From Phocaeicola oris (GTDB lineage Bacteria > Bacteroidota > Bacteroidia > Bacteroidales > Bacteroidaceae), in the NCBI RefSeq assembly GCF_021295095.1, contig NZ_JAJLQX010000011.1:38348-102347 (forward strand): a stretch of 64,000 bases of DNA. The letters are read 5' to 3'. The notes under the pieces are model-generated. The model made no database searches. It was not told the origin of the DNA and was given only the letters and a program-made list of their open reading frames with translations. A program made the position numbers and the translations under genes. Numbering within the stretch: position 1 is the first letter of the stretch; the number at the start of each line of letters is the position of its first letter. Positions 55,053 through 64,000 of the stretch are shown piece by piece.

Positions 55053-58000
55053 TTATTTAAAAGCATTCTCACTAATACCTTTACCTCCGAGAACCAAACG
55101 GTCCATGTATTCAGGAACATTCTTGCCACAAGCCTTGTCGACATACAACTTGGCCAAATATTGTGCCAACATAAATCCATGTCCTTGTAATCCTACAAAC
55201 AGTCCGTGTTCCGGGTCAATGACATAATGAGGCTCCAAGTAGTTGCCCGACCAACAAGCTTGTAATGGAATATCGGCTAAGGAAGGAATCCAATCGCAGA
55301 AGACTTCACTGACTATATTCAGGAACTCACGTGTATTAAATTTCATCTGATTGTAACTGCTTATAGCAGCTTTTGCGTCAACTGCAGGAGAGGCACAGGC
55401 AATAATTTGACCGGTGCTCGCCAATTGCTGCCCATATACCGCGGAGAAATCGTTTCTGTTTTGGCGGTCAATCAACATGTCAAGAATATCTCCATCTTTG
55501 CCTAACATAGGAAGTCGATGAGTAATGAACGCCTGATGCTTTACCGGATAGAATCCGGTGTTATAGCCCAACATCTGGCAGAATTTTTCCGCGTTGTAAC
55601 CTAATGCGTTCACAAAGTGGTCACATACATATTCCACATATTTATGATCGTGTGTATAAACTAAAGCACGATATTTTTTGCCATCCCGATGGACTTCGAT
55701 TAATGTGGTATCTTCCAGAACAGTACCTCCCTTTTCAACGCCTTTATTACGGATAAAGTCGATGGTACGTCCGGGTGTTGCTTGCCAGCAATGCTCACTG
55801 ATTTGCGCGGCGAAATAAGTTTTTTGGTTCGGATTGAAATACAGAGAGACTTCTTTTACAAAATCTTTTTTGTCAACGAGATAAGCGTTTGACCATGCGC
55901 AACTTGCTTCCAATGATTGATAAGTAGCGTCATCGTGAGCAAAAGTGATGTATCTGATTTCTCGATAATTAATATCATATTCTTCCTGATTTTCCTTAAA
56001 GATGGCTTGATTATGTTTAGCAATATCAGCCAATTCAGGAACAGAGAAAGCTGGGCGTCCACCGGCAATGCATCGCCATGAAGAGCCACAGTTAGCATTG
56101 ATTAAAACAGTCTTTTTCCCGGCTTCACAGAAGTAACGGAATAGCGAGCTGCCCCCCATGCCACCTCCGGCAATAAGAACTTCAATATGTTTCTCCTCTT
56201 TGTTTTCTACTACATAATGGTCGGCTATTGTACGGTTAGGATAAGCCTCACCTAAGGTATAACGGTTTGACAGCGGAGCACGAGGAGTTGAATCGCCTAC
56301 CAACTCGATTCCATATTCGCGCAATTTGGAACGCAGACGTGGAATGCACCGTTTGCCGCGACAAGGTCCCATTCCCAAGCGAGTGATATGTTTAATTTCA
56401 TCAATAGATATATATTTTCTATCACCGATGGCGGTAAGTAAAGCGTCTAATGATACATCCTCACAATGACATACATAGGTCTTTGAATCACATTCTGTTA
56501 CAGGCTTGAATACGATAGGTTCCGGATAGCTCTCTTTGGCGATGAATCCGGTCACTTTTAAGAAAGTATCTTTATCGACATTCAGGGCTTTTATACGAGC
56601 AACATTTGTTTTCGTAGGTTTCTTCAGAATTTTCTCAATGACACCTTCACCCATTTTCTGCCCTTGGTTGTTGACGAGATAAACTTCTGTGCCTTCGTAA
56701 ATTTCGTATTCAACCGGCAAGAAGAGCATATCTTTATTGGTATCGTATCCGAAGATGGCCAAACCCGGACATTGGGAAATACATTGCATACAACCGATGC
56801 ATTTAGTATAATCGATGGATGGAGTGACCGAAGTAGAACTTTTTGTAATAGCTTCATGCGGACAAGCAAAAGAACAAGGATTACAAGCAAATCCATACAA
56901 ACAATCCATGCGGACAAACGGTTTGGCAGCTTGACGTTCCAGAGTTGGCAAATCCGGTTCTTCTTTTAATTTAATAGGACGTTGCTGAGAATCGATGTAT
57001 TGTTTGGAGACGGCCAGATAATCATTATAGTTAAAGCGCGTACCTAATTCTTGAGCTATTTCATACGCTACTTGTTTACCACGAAGTACAGCACTTGTAC
57101 CTTCTCCAATACGGACGGAATCTCCTGCGCCTAAACAACGTTTTCCAAAGGCTAATTCACCTTTGCTGAGCAACTGATTATCAGGTATTAAACCTGTACA
57201 TATATTGATTAAATCAATACCGTCAATTACTTTCTCAGTCCCGGGGATGGGCTTAAAGTTCTTACATTCCGCGATGACCGCGCCAACAATACCGGTCTTA
57301 TCATCGTTAGGGATAGCTTTTATAAGTGTATGCGATGTATAAATAGGGATTCCTAAACGACGTACACGATTGGCTTGAACAGGAAATCCGCCTTCATGGT
57401 CCATTCCTTCAATAATAGCTTTCACATGAGCACCGGCCTGCATTAGCTGATAAGAAGTCAGATAACCAATATTACCGGCACCGACAGTTAAGACATTTTT
57501 GCCAAGCAATGTGAATTCAGCATTCATCATTTTCTGAACGACAGCGGCGGTATATACACCTGGGATATCATCGTTTTCGAAAGTAGGCATAAATGGAACA
57601 GCACCGGTAGCGACAACCAATGCTTTTGCGTCTATATAGAATGTCTCATTGGATAGAATGTCTTTAACCATCAGACGGCGGTCTTGGAGAATATCACAAA
57701 CAGTTGAATGCAAGAGAATTCCATCATGATTGTCTCCGGCAAGTTTGGTAGCGATATCGAATCCGCGCATATCGCCGAAACGTTTCTCTTTCTCGAAGAA
57801 GAAGAACGCATGAGTTTGCATAATAAACTGACCGCCAATTTTCTCATTTGCGTCAACAACGATGGAACTGATTCCAAGTTCTTTTAATTCCTCACGGCAG
57901 GCTAATCCGGCAGGTCCGGCACCAATGATTGCTACATCGGTCATATATACCTTTGTAGCTTCTTCCGGAATTTTTGGCGCTTTTGTTGTATCGTAAGCTT

Positions 58001-58289
58001 TCGGATCAATTTCTGCTACTTCCTTCACATCATCGACTTTGGTGATGCAGATTCTTTTGACTTCACCGTCAACTAACATCTGACAAGCACCGCATTTACC
58101 GATACCGCAATTCATTGAACGGTTACGCCCTTCAACACTATGACTGTGGACGGGAAATCCTGCTTGGTGCAAAGCAGCGGCAATAGTTTCTCCTTTGATT
58201 CCTTTTATTTCCGTACCATTATAAATAAAGGTACATTCTTTGCCATCCGGAACTTGAAGAATTGGATGTTTTGTAATTCTGTTACTCAT
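55053..58289 (-). CDS. Five-module flavo/iron-sulfur oxidoreductase (HcnABC-like fusion)
   Basis: The 1078-aa protein has modules in order: a [2Fe-2S] ferredoxin-like domain with C61, C66, C69 and C81 (NCGIGKCGAC); a pyridine-nucleotide-disulfide-type FAD domain with IIGAGPAGLA (about 121-130) up to residue 440; a 4Fe-4S region (about 470-505) with CNPCSFACP and CIGCMQCISQCPG; a BFD-type [2Fe-2S] site (about 608-655) with CHCEDVSLD and GPCRGKRCIPRL; and a DAO-type FAD domain from about 705 (LIAGGGMGGSSLFRYF). In other bacteria these are separate subunits of HcnABC-like or amino-acid dehydrogenases such as proline or hydroxyproline dehydrogenase. The substrate is not known. No signal peptide. 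Confidence 0.88.
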   Translation of the reverse strand: MSNRITKHPILQVPDGKECTFIYNGTEIKGIKGETIAAALHQAGFPVHSHSVEGRNRSMNCGIGKCGACQMLVDGEVKRICITKVDDVKEVAEIDPKAYDTTKAPKIPEEATKVYMTDVAIIGAGPAGLACREELKELGISSIVVDANEKIGGQFIMQTHAFFFFEKEKRFGDMRGFDIATKLAGDNHDGILLHSTVCDILQDRRLMVKDILSNETFYIDAKALVVATGAVPFMPTFENDDIPGVYTAAVVQKMMNAEFTLLGKNVLTVGAGNIGYLTSYQLMQAGAHVKAIIEGMDHEGGFPVQANRVRRLGIPIYTSHTLIKAIPNDDKTGIVGAVIAECKNFKPIPGTEKVIDGIDLINICTGLIPDNQLLSKGELAFGKRCLGAGDSVRIGEGTSAVLRGKQVAYEIAQELGTRFNYNDYLAVSKQYIDSQQRPIKLKEEPDLPTLERQAAKPFVRMDCLYGFACNPCSFACPHEAITKSSTSVTPSIDYTKCIGCMQCISQCPGLAIFGYDTNKDMLFLPVEYEIYEGTEVYLVNNQGQKMGEGVIEKILKKPTKTNVARIKALNVDKDTFLKVTGFIAKESYPEPIVFKPVTECDSKTYVCHCEDVSLDALLTAIGDRKYISIDEIKHITRLGMGPCRGKRCIPRLRSKLREYGIELVGDSTPRAPLSNRYTLGEAYPNRTIADHYVVENKEEKHIEVLIAGGGMGGSSLFRYFCEAGKKTVLINANCGSSWRCIAGGRPAFSVPELADIAKHNQAIFKENQEEYDINYREIRYITFAHDDATYQSLEASCAWSNAYLVDKKDFVKEVSLYFNPNQKTYFAAQISEHCWQATPGRTIDFIRNKGVEKGGTVLEDTTLIEVHRDGKKYRALVYTHDHKYVEYVCDHFVNALGYNAEKFCQMLGYNTGFYPVKHQAFITHRLPMLGKDGDILDMLIDRQNRNDFSAVYGQQLASTGQIIACASPAVDAKAAISSYNQMKFNTREFLNIVSEVFCDWIPSLADIPLQACWSGNYLEPHYVIDPEHGLFVGLQGHGFMLAQYLAKLYVDKACGKNVPEYMDRLVLGGKGISENAFK

Positions 58290-58495
58290 ATAGTGCGTTT
58301 TACAAATTAGTTATAGATTTATTTTTTAATCTTTTTAAAAGTCAAAAAGGTTTACTGCGTCTTATTGAGATTTAATATGACAAAAATATAAACTTTTTAG
58401 ACATTTTATATAATTAAGATGGAAAAATTCTCACGAATCGTATTTTTTTTATGTAAGTTTGCATTCACATTGAAATGTTATAATAGAGTACGATT

Positions 58496-59065
58496 TTGAA
58501 CTATATCCAATTATTTAAGAGAATAAGCTTATTAGTTTCTGACCCTGAGAAAGCGTGGAAAGAAATATATAAAGAGAACGATTATCGAAACGTTCAAGGA
58601 AATTTTGTATTTCCGCTCATCGCATTATGCGGTATTTCAGCTTTTATTGGTTGTTTGATAGGTAATACAGAAGGACCATCAGTCTTCCAATCTGCATTGA
58701 TGAAAGTAGGAGGGCTGTTTGTATCATTGTTTGCAGGTTTCTTTTTAGTTTCTTATATCGTTCAAAAATTAAATCAACGATATTTGCATAGAGAAGAGAA
58801 TACTGTTCAGGCACAGTGTTATGTTGGTTATTCTATGGTAGTTCTGTTTGTTCTTTTATTTGTCAGCGGGTTTTTCAGTATATCAATATTCTTTTGGATT
58901 TTGATGTTTTATACGGTTTACGTGACTTATCAGGGAGCGAAAGTATTGGTAAGGGTAGAAGATTCGAAAATTAATCTGTATGCTATTGTCACTGCATTGG
59001 CAATCATGTTATGCCCGAAGATTATTTTATTTATTTTTAATGAATTGTCTGTTATATTGAATTGA
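58496..59065 (+). CDS. Yip1-family membrane protein
   Basis: The 189-aa protein starts with TTG at 58496 (reads [20 protein letters not shown]); the next Met is 70 residues in, so TTG is the likely start. NYIQLFKRI...DPEKAWKEI is a typical Yip1 opening. About five transmembrane helices follow ([57 protein letters not shown]). Role unknown. The stop overlaps smpB as TGATG, so translation is coupled. Confidence 0.85.
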   Translation: MNYIQLFKRISLLVSDPEKAWKEIYKENDYRNVQGNFVFPLIALCGISAFIGCLIGNTEGPSVFQSALMKVGGLFVSLFAGFFLVSYIVQKLNQRYLHREENTVQAQCYVGYSMVVLFVLLFVSGFFSISIFFWILMFYTVYVTYQGAKVLVRVEDSKINLYAIVTALAIMLCPKIILFIFNELSVILN

Positions 59066-59517
59066 TGAAATCGTCAGATATAAATATTAAGAATAAGAAA
59101 GCCTCGTTTGATTACGAGTTTATAGATACTTATACGGCAGGTATTGTATTGACAGGTACTGAGATTAAGTCTATTCGTTTGGGGAAAGTGAGCCTTGTCG
59201 ATACCTATTGTTATTTTATAGGTGGAGAACTATGGGTGAAGAATATGCATATTTCAGAGTATTTCTACGGCTCTTACAATAATCACTCCACCCGCCGTGA
59301 TCGTAAATTATTACTTTCTAAAAAAGAACTTCGTAAGTTGAGAGAGGCAGAGAAAAATCCGGGATTCACGATTGTTCCGGTTAGAGTGTTTATCAATGAG
59401 CGAGGCTTAGCTAAGATGGTCATAGCGTTAGCTAAAGGAAAGAAAGAATATGATAAGCGTCAATCTCTGCGGGAACAGGATGATAAACGAGAAATGGCTC
59501 GTATGTTTAAACATTGA
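59065..59517 (+). CDS. smpB: SsrA-binding protein SmpB
   Basis: The 150-aa protein binds tmRNA and brings it to stalled ribosomes for trans-translation. Signatures: [59 protein letters not shown], and the basic tail [20 protein letters not shown]. The ATG at 59065 overlaps the Yip1 stop by 1 nt. tmRNA itself is not seen nearby. metH starts 3 bp later. Confidence 0.97.
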   Translation: MKSSDINIKNKKASFDYEFIDTYTAGIVLTGTEIKSIRLGKVSLVDTYCYFIGGELWVKNMHISEYFYGSYNNHSTRRDRKLLLSKKELRKLREAEKNPGFTIVPVRVFINERGLAKMVIALAKGKKEYDKRQSLREQDDKREMARMFKH

Positions 59518-59520
59518 TTT

Positions 59521-62262
59521 ATGGCTACAATACAGGAGTTGATCAAACAACGTATCCTGATTCTTGACGGGGCTATTGGCACGTTAATACAGACTTATAA
59601 TTTATCTGAAAAAGAATTCCGTGGTGAGCGATTTAAAGATTTGCCTGGACTTCAAAAGGGTAATAACGATTTGCTTTGTTTGTCTCGTCCGGATATTATA
59701 ACGGAGATTCATTGCAGATATTTATCGGTGGGGGCGGACATTATTGAAACGAATACGTTTAATGCCCAGCGTATTTCTATGGCCGATTATCATACAGAAC
59801 ATTTGGTACGTGAAATAAATTTGACTGCAGCAAAAATTGCATGTCAAATGGCAGATAAATATTCTACTTCCGATAAGCCTCGTTTTGTTGCCGGTTCTGT
59901 CGGACCGACAAATAAGGCATGTTCCATCAGTCCGGATATTAATAATCCGGCATTCCGCTCTCTCACCTTTGATGAGTTGGTTGAGGCTTATCGTGAGCAG
60001 ATGGAAGCACTTCTTGAAGGTGGTGTTGATACCTTATTAATAGAGACTATTTTTGATACGTTGAATGCGAAAGCTGCTATTTACGCAGCCGAAGATGCCA
60101 TGAAGAGCACTGGGAGAAAAGTTCCATTGATGCTTTCCGCTACCATATCTGATATTGCGGGAAGGACTTTATCCGGTCAAACACTGGATGCTTTTCTCGC
60201 TTCTGTAATGCATGCCGATATATTTTCGATCGGATTGAATTGCTCGTTTGGAGCAAAGCAAATGTTTCCATTTTTAGAACATTTGGCAGAGAAAGCTCCT
60301 TATTATATAAGTGTATATCCGAATGCCGGACTTCCAAACAGCCTTGGTTTATATGATGAGACTCCGAACCACATGGCCTCGGAAATAAAAGAGTATCTTG
60401 ATAAGGAAATAGTTAATATAATAGGTGGTTGTTGTGGTACAACAGAAAAATATATTGAGAAATATGTTCCGTTAACTCGGAATGTAAAACCTCATATTCC
60501 GGTGAAGAAGCCGGAAACACTTTGGCTTTCCGGCTTGGAATTGTTGGAACAGAATTCGGAAATTAATTTTATCAACGTGGGAGAACGTTGCAATGTAGCC
60601 GGATCTCGAAAGTTCCTCCGCTTAATTAATGAGAAAAATTATGAGGAGGCTCTGAGTATTGCCAGAAAACAAGTGGAAGACGGAGCACTTGCTATTGATA
60701 TAAACATGGATGACGGACTTCTTGACACAAAGAAAGAGATGGTCAATTTCTTGAATCTGGTGATGTCGGATCCTGATATTGCGAAAGTGCCGATTATGAT
60801 TGACTCTTCTAAGTTCGAAGTGATAGAAGCCGGACTTAAGTGTCTGCAAGGAAAGTCAATAGTCAATTCTATATCGTTAAAAGAAGGTGAGCAAAAGTTT
60901 ATTGATCACGCGAGAAAGATAAAACGTTTGGGCGCGGCTGTGGTTGTGATGGCTTTTGATGAGCAAGGACAGGCTGTAACGTATGAACGGAAGATAGAAG
61001 TTTGCGCCAGAGCTTATAAAATTCTTACAGAAATAGTACATTTCAATCCATACGATATTATTTTTGATCCTAATGTCTTGTCTGTCGCGACCGGTATGGA
61101 GGAACATAACAAATACGCAGTCGACTATATTCTTGCTACCGAATGGATTAGGAAGAATCTCCTTGGCACTCATGTCAGTGGTGGGGTAAGCAATTTGTCT
61201 TTTTCTTTTCGTGGGAATAACTATATTCGGGAAGCTATGCACGCTGTGTTTCTTTACCACGCCATTCAAAAAGGTATGGATATGGGCATCGTGAACCCGT
61301 CAACTTCGGTTTTATATAGCGAACTTCCTGATGAAGTCTTGAAATGTATTGAAGATGTGATACTTAATCGCCGTCCCGATGCAGCAGAGCGGTTGATAGA
61401 GTTTGCGGAAAAACAGAAGAACGAGTTGGCTAATATGCAATCAGACCCGAATAAAAAAGATGCTTGGCGTGAGGAACAAGATGTCAATAAACGATTACAA
61501 TATGCTTTGGTTAAGGGAATTGGTGATTATTTGGAGCAGGATTTAGCTGAGGCAGTGAAATGCTATCCAAAAGCTGTCGACATTATAGAAGGTCCGCTGA
61601 TGGATGGTATGAATACAGTAGGCACACTGTTCGGAGTGGGCAAAATGTTTCTTCCACAAGTGGTAAAGACAGCCCGAACCATGAAGAAAGCTGTCGCTAT
61701 TCTACAACCCTTAATTGAAGCAGATAAGCAGGAAGACGCGAAGAGTAACGGTAAAGTACTTGTCGCGACTGTAAAGGGCGATGTGCATGATATTGGAAAG
61801 AATATAGTGGCGGTTGTGATGGCTTGTAACAATTATGAAATAATTGATTTGGGGGTAATGGTTCCTGCTGATAAAATTGTAGAAGAAGCTATACGGCAAA
61901 AGGTAGACATAATTGGTTTGAGCGGATTGATAACCCCATCGTTAGAGGAAATGGTTCATGTGGCTTCCGAGTTACGTAAAGCCGGACTCGACATTCCTAT
62001 TATGATTGGTGGCGCCACAACCTCTAAATTGCACACAGCCTTGAAGATTGCTCCCGTTTACGGTGGTCCGGTAGTATATATAAAAGATGCTTCTCAGAAT
62101 GCGCTTGCTGCTCAGAAGTTGTTGAATCCTAAGCAGAAAGAATCTTTTGTCTCTCAGTTGAATAAGGAATACGAAGAGCTTCGCGAACAGAATGCACGGA
62201 AAGGTGATAAAACAGTTGCCATTGAAGAGGCAAGAAGAAAACGACTCAATTTGTTTGAGTAA
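59521..62262 (+). CDS. metH: Cobalamin-dependent methionine synthase, lacking the reactivation domain
   Basis: The 913-aa protein transfers methyl from 5-methyl-THF through cobalamin to homocysteine. The homocysteine domain (1-330) has zinc cysteines in LNCSFGAK (about 240) and GGCCGT (about 303). A pterin domain follows (about 350-610; [14 protein letters not shown]), then the cap and B12 domain with DVHDIGKN (about 755-762, the cobalt-ligating histidine) and [13 protein letters not shown]. The sequence ends about 30 residues after the B12 fold, so the AdoMet-binding reactivation domain of E. coli MetH (to about 1227) is absent. No B12 riboswitch is seen upstream. Confidence 0.96.
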   Translation: MATIQELIKQRILILDGAIGTLIQTYNLSEKEFRGERFKDLPGLQKGNNDLLCLSRPDIITEIHCRYLSVGADIIETNTFNAQRISMADYHTEHLVREINLTAAKIACQMADKYSTSDKPRFVAGSVGPTNKACSISPDINNPAFRSLTFDELVEAYREQMEALLEGGVDTLLIETIFDTLNAKAAIYAAEDAMKSTGRKVPLMLSATISDIAGRTLSGQTLDAFLASVMHADIFSIGLNCSFGAKQMFPFLEHLAEKAPYYISVYPNAGLPNSLGLYDETPNHMASEIKEYLDKEIVNIIGGCCGTTEKYIEKYVPLTRNVKPHIPVKKPETLWLSGLELLEQNSEINFINVGERCNVAGSRKFLRLINEKNYEEALSIARKQVEDGALAIDINMDDGLLDTKKEMVNFLNLVMSDPDIAKVPIMIDSSKFEVIEAGLKCLQGKSIVNSISLKEGEQKFIDHARKIKRLGAAVVVMAFDEQGQAVTYERKIEVCARAYKILTEIVHFNPYDIIFDPNVLSVATGMEEHNKYAVDYILATEWIRKNLLGTHVSGGVSNLSFSFRGNNYIREAMHAVFLYHAIQKGMDMGIVNPSTSVLYSELPDEVLKCIEDVILNRRPDAAERLIEFAEKQKNELANMQSDPNKKDAWREEQDVNKRLQYALVKGIGDYLEQDLAEAVKCYPKAVDIIEGPLMDGMNTVGTLFGVGKMFLPQVVKTARTMKKAVAILQPLIEADKQEDAKSNGKVLVATVKGDVHDIGKNIVAVVMACNNYEIIDLGVMVPADKIVEEAIRQKVDIIGLSGLITPSLEEMVHVASELRKAGLDIPIMIGGATTSKLHTALKIAPVYGGPVVYIKDASQNALAAQKLLNPKQKESFVSQLNKEYEELREQNARKGDKTVAIEEARRKRLNLFE

Positions 62263-62367
62263 ACTCATGCGTCTTCTTGAAGATAACACGAGTTCCGCGA
62301 ATTTAAAATAATGCATGTCGTTTATTACTAAGTCTTTTTGAAAATCAATCATAGAAAGTTATTATCC

Positions 62368-62489
62368 CGATACGTAGGAACATGGAAAGTGATACGTATG
62401 AGTTTCTCAATTCATGCTGATGACTTTCTCGATTGATGCGGATGAGTTTGCTGATTCATGCTGATGACTTTCTCGGCTTATACGCGTCA
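62368..62489. repeat. 22-bp dyad array F (six units)
   Basis: Cores start at 62368, 62390, 62412, 62434, 62456 and 62478, exactly 22 bp apart: CGATACGTAGGA, TGATACGTATGA, TCATGCTGATGA, TGATGCGGATGA, TCATGCTGATGA, TTATACGCGTCA. The linkers GTTTCTCAAT, CTTTCTCGAT and CTTTCTCGGC resemble those of array E. It lies about 105 bp after the metH stop, with no ordinary terminator seen. The stretches 62263-62367 and 62490-62663 show no gene. Confidence 0.9.
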
Positions 62490-62663
62490 CTTTTTCAGAT
62501 TCTTTTGATGACAAACTTAATAGACCTGACGAAAGGATAAAAACATCTTTTAAATGTATTATAAGATCGTTTTTATTTAATGTTTGAGTCCTGTACTTCC
62601 TTTCTGTTGATAATGTATAAAATGTAATTCTTTTTTGTGAAATTACCATAAAATACGTTCTAT

Positions 62664-62716
62664 TGTAAAAGTTCAGAGTAGAATAACATGAGTTGGCATG
62701 ATTACTAACTTTTACA
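62664..62716. other. Inverted repeat upstream of the TonB-dependent receptor
   Basis: TGTAAAAGTT (62664-62673) and AACTTTTACA (62707-62716) are perfect 10-bp arms with a 33-nt loop. The loop contains no gene. It could be a looping operator pair; no direct evidence. Confidence 0.5.
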
Positions 62717-62767
62717 GAAACTATATCATTCGTTCTTATTCTGAACAGAGGTAAGCCTATATCAGGA

Positions 62768-62816
62768 AATACCTAATAATAGGTATTGTAAATAAGATAA
62801 AAAACCTGTATTTTTG
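62768..62816 (+). promoter_or_regulatory. Promoter and overlapping dyad operator of the TonB-dependent receptor
   Basis: TTG (62786-62788), a 20-nt spacer and TATTTTTG (62809-62816) form a Bacteroidota promoter about 52 bp before the ATG. A perfect dyad AATACCTA-ATAA-TAGGTATT spans 62768-62787 and touches the -33 element, a position fit for a repressor or activator. Confidence 0.7.
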
Positions 62817-62867
62817 CAAAAATTTTGAAATAAACATAAATTATACATCTCTAAAAACAGATTCAGT

Positions 62868-63911
62868 ATGATAAAAAAGAACAACTGGAACAAAATGAGG
62901 GCATTCCCTTTGATAGCGATACTGCTAATGTTCGCTTTCATTTCTACAGCCAATGCCCAACAAAAGTACAGCATATCAGGGGTTGTGTATGAACTCTCCA
63001 AAGGACAACAAATACCTTTAGATTTTGCTACGGTTTATCTCCCCGATTACGGGGCAGCAACCACGACAGCTAAAGGCGGTCGGTTCACGATTAACAATCT
63101 GCCGGCAGGCATGGCAAAAATAACCATATCGTACGTGGGTAAAATTCAAATTGAGACACACGTCTCCATCCAAAGCAATATAACAGACTTAAGTTTTGTT
63201 ATGAAGGATGAGGACTTCCGATTGGAAGAAGTGGTCGTTACGGCAAAGAATAATGTTTCCGGTAAAGCTACATCGAGTAGTATTTCTCGTCAAGCGATGG
63301 ATCACCTGCAAGCAACAAGTCTTTCTGATTTGTTGTCGTTGGCCCCCGGAGGCATTAGCGAGAATTATGATTTAAACAATTCCAAAACTATTAAAATCCG
63401 TCAGGTAATGGGAGGGGCAGGAACAACACTGAATTCGCTGGGAGCAGCTATTATTCAAGACGGTTCGCCCATCTCAAACAATGCCAACCTCAGTGCCCTA
63501 AACCCAACCGTCAATGGATCTGCCGGCGCATTGGCAGGAGGAAGTTCTCCGAACTCAGGCTTTGACGTACGGTCGATATCCATAGAAAACGTTGAAAAGG
63601 TAGAAATCATTCGAGGAATACCCTCAGCAGAATACGGAGATTTAACTTCCGGCGCGGTCATTATTCATTCTAAAGCAGGAAAAGAGCCTCTCCATATCAA
63701 AGCAAAGGCTAATCCAAATGTTTATCAAGGAAGTATAGGTTCCGGTATCGGATTAGGAAAAAGAGGAGGTATCCTCAACCTCAGTGGTGACTATGCTTAT
63801 AATATCAAAAATCCGACAGAAAGCTATGATCATTATCAACGATTCACGACCAAAGCACTATACTCGAATACCTTATTTAACGTGAGTTCGATGAATTATA
63901 ACTGTCTATAA
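62868..63911 (+). pseudogene. TonB-dependent receptor, truncated by an insertion sequence
   Basis: The gene starts at ATG 62868 with a signal peptide region (NWNKMRAFPLIAILLMFAFI). A carboxypeptidase-regulatory-like domain covers about 35-115 (YSISGVVYELSKGQQIPLDF). The TonB-dependent plug follows (EEVVVTAKNNVSGKATSSSI; VEKVEIIRGIPSAEYGDLTS), and the first barrel strands are visible. The receptor-like sequence stops around 63900, and the frame ends at a TAA inside the element at 63909-63911. Only about 344 of an expected 800 or more residues are present. The remainder may lie on the other side of the element, outside the window. Confidence 0.88.
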
Positions 63912-64000
63912 AATTGGTGATTAGCGAAAATTGTTATATTTTTATAGTGCTGAAATACAAAAAATACTAACAACAATCGCTATGATCACCGAAAGCAAAG
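63901..64000 (+). mobile_element. Left end of an insertion sequence (transposase start at 63982)
   Basis: ACTGTCTATAAAATTGGTGA begins where the receptor similarity ends and probably is the terminal repeat. An ORF opens at ATG 63982 and reads MITESK to the window edge. This opening recalls Bacteroidota IS982-like transposases, but six residues are not enough to assign a family. No promoter is evident, and the other terminal repeat and target duplication are outside the window. Confidence 0.65.

Noticed and set aside
59300-59520. Cobalamin riboswitch for metH
   Set aside because: metH starts 3 bp after smpB, and I see no long structured leader in front of the Yip1-smpB-metH unit.
41268-62759. 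Similar 18-nt segments (GAACAGAGGTA context) at about 41.28 kb and 62.74 kb
   Set aside because: Only two copies with mismatches, no shared flanks or dyad; likely chance.

Overview
The window is a chromosomal segment of a Bacteroidales bacterium (phylum Bacteroidota), most like Bacteroides or Parabacteroides; the genus is my inference. The evidence is Bacteroidota-type promoters (TAnnTTTG -7 boxes, sometimes with a TTTG or TTG about 20 nt upstream), lineage-typical families (NigD-like lipoprotein, DUF3843, DUF4105, OMP_b-brl and TonB-dependent receptors, PpiD-like foldase next to a CNNM/GldE-like protein), the gene order hisG-hisD-hisC-hisB, and low-to-moderate GC. Coding density is high. I see no tRNA, rRNA, CRISPR array or prophage.

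Layout. 0-5.7 kb: radical-SAM/DUF4130 DNA-metabolism pair, EamA transporter, nitroreductase, MltF-like lytic transglycosylase overlapping uridine kinase. 5.7-12.7 kb: Dabb protein, then the histidine operon hisGDCB behind a classical attenuator (leader peptide with four consecutive His codons), tail-to-tail with nadE. 12.7-14.9 kb: a PerR-like Fur regulator with its own 17-nt dyad operator, reverse rubrerythrin, two strong hairpins, an OmpH-like lipoprotein and a small membrane protein. 15-20 kb: pepD, a secreted endonuclease-like protein, thioredoxin-fold lipoprotein, HD-domain protein, guanine deaminase. 20-27 kb: an envelope-biogenesis cluster on the minus strand (outer-membrane protein, TPR protein, LptC, CNNM/CorC protein, PpiD-like foldase). 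27.3-37.3 kb: DUF4105 membrane protein, an alkaline-phosphatase-superfamily protein with apparently lost metal ligands, secA, a DUF6340-like lipoprotein, an acidic protein, and a frameshifted M13 peptidase gene. 37.5-45.7 kb: valS, mazG, an ECF sigma / anti-sigma-like / CpxP-like set behind rnz, and rpsA. 45.7-47.9 kb: a 1.1-kb non-coding stretch with a 35-bp inverted-repeat pair, then a secreted BPL_N-type protein. 48-54.4 kb: kdsC-maf, DUF3843, an unknown protein, NigD-like, an outer-membrane beta-barrel protein. 55-64 kb: a 1078-aa five-module flavo/iron-sulfur oxidoreductase, Yip1-smpB-metH, and a TonB-dependent receptor cut by an insertion sequence at the right edge.

The most unusual pattern is a dispersed family of short intergenic arrays. 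At least five loci (about 17.5, 37.4, 46.6, 54.7 and 62.4 kb) and a divergent sixth (3.5 kb) carry 4-6 units with a nearly strict 22-bp period. Each unit has a 12-bp dyad core (TSATRCGKATSA) and a 10-bp linker. All lie at 3' ends of genes, in convergent or tandem gaps; none is in the nine divergent gaps. I do not recognise a described element that matches. They could be sites for a DNA-binding protein spaced two helical turns apart, or RNA 3'-end hairpins.
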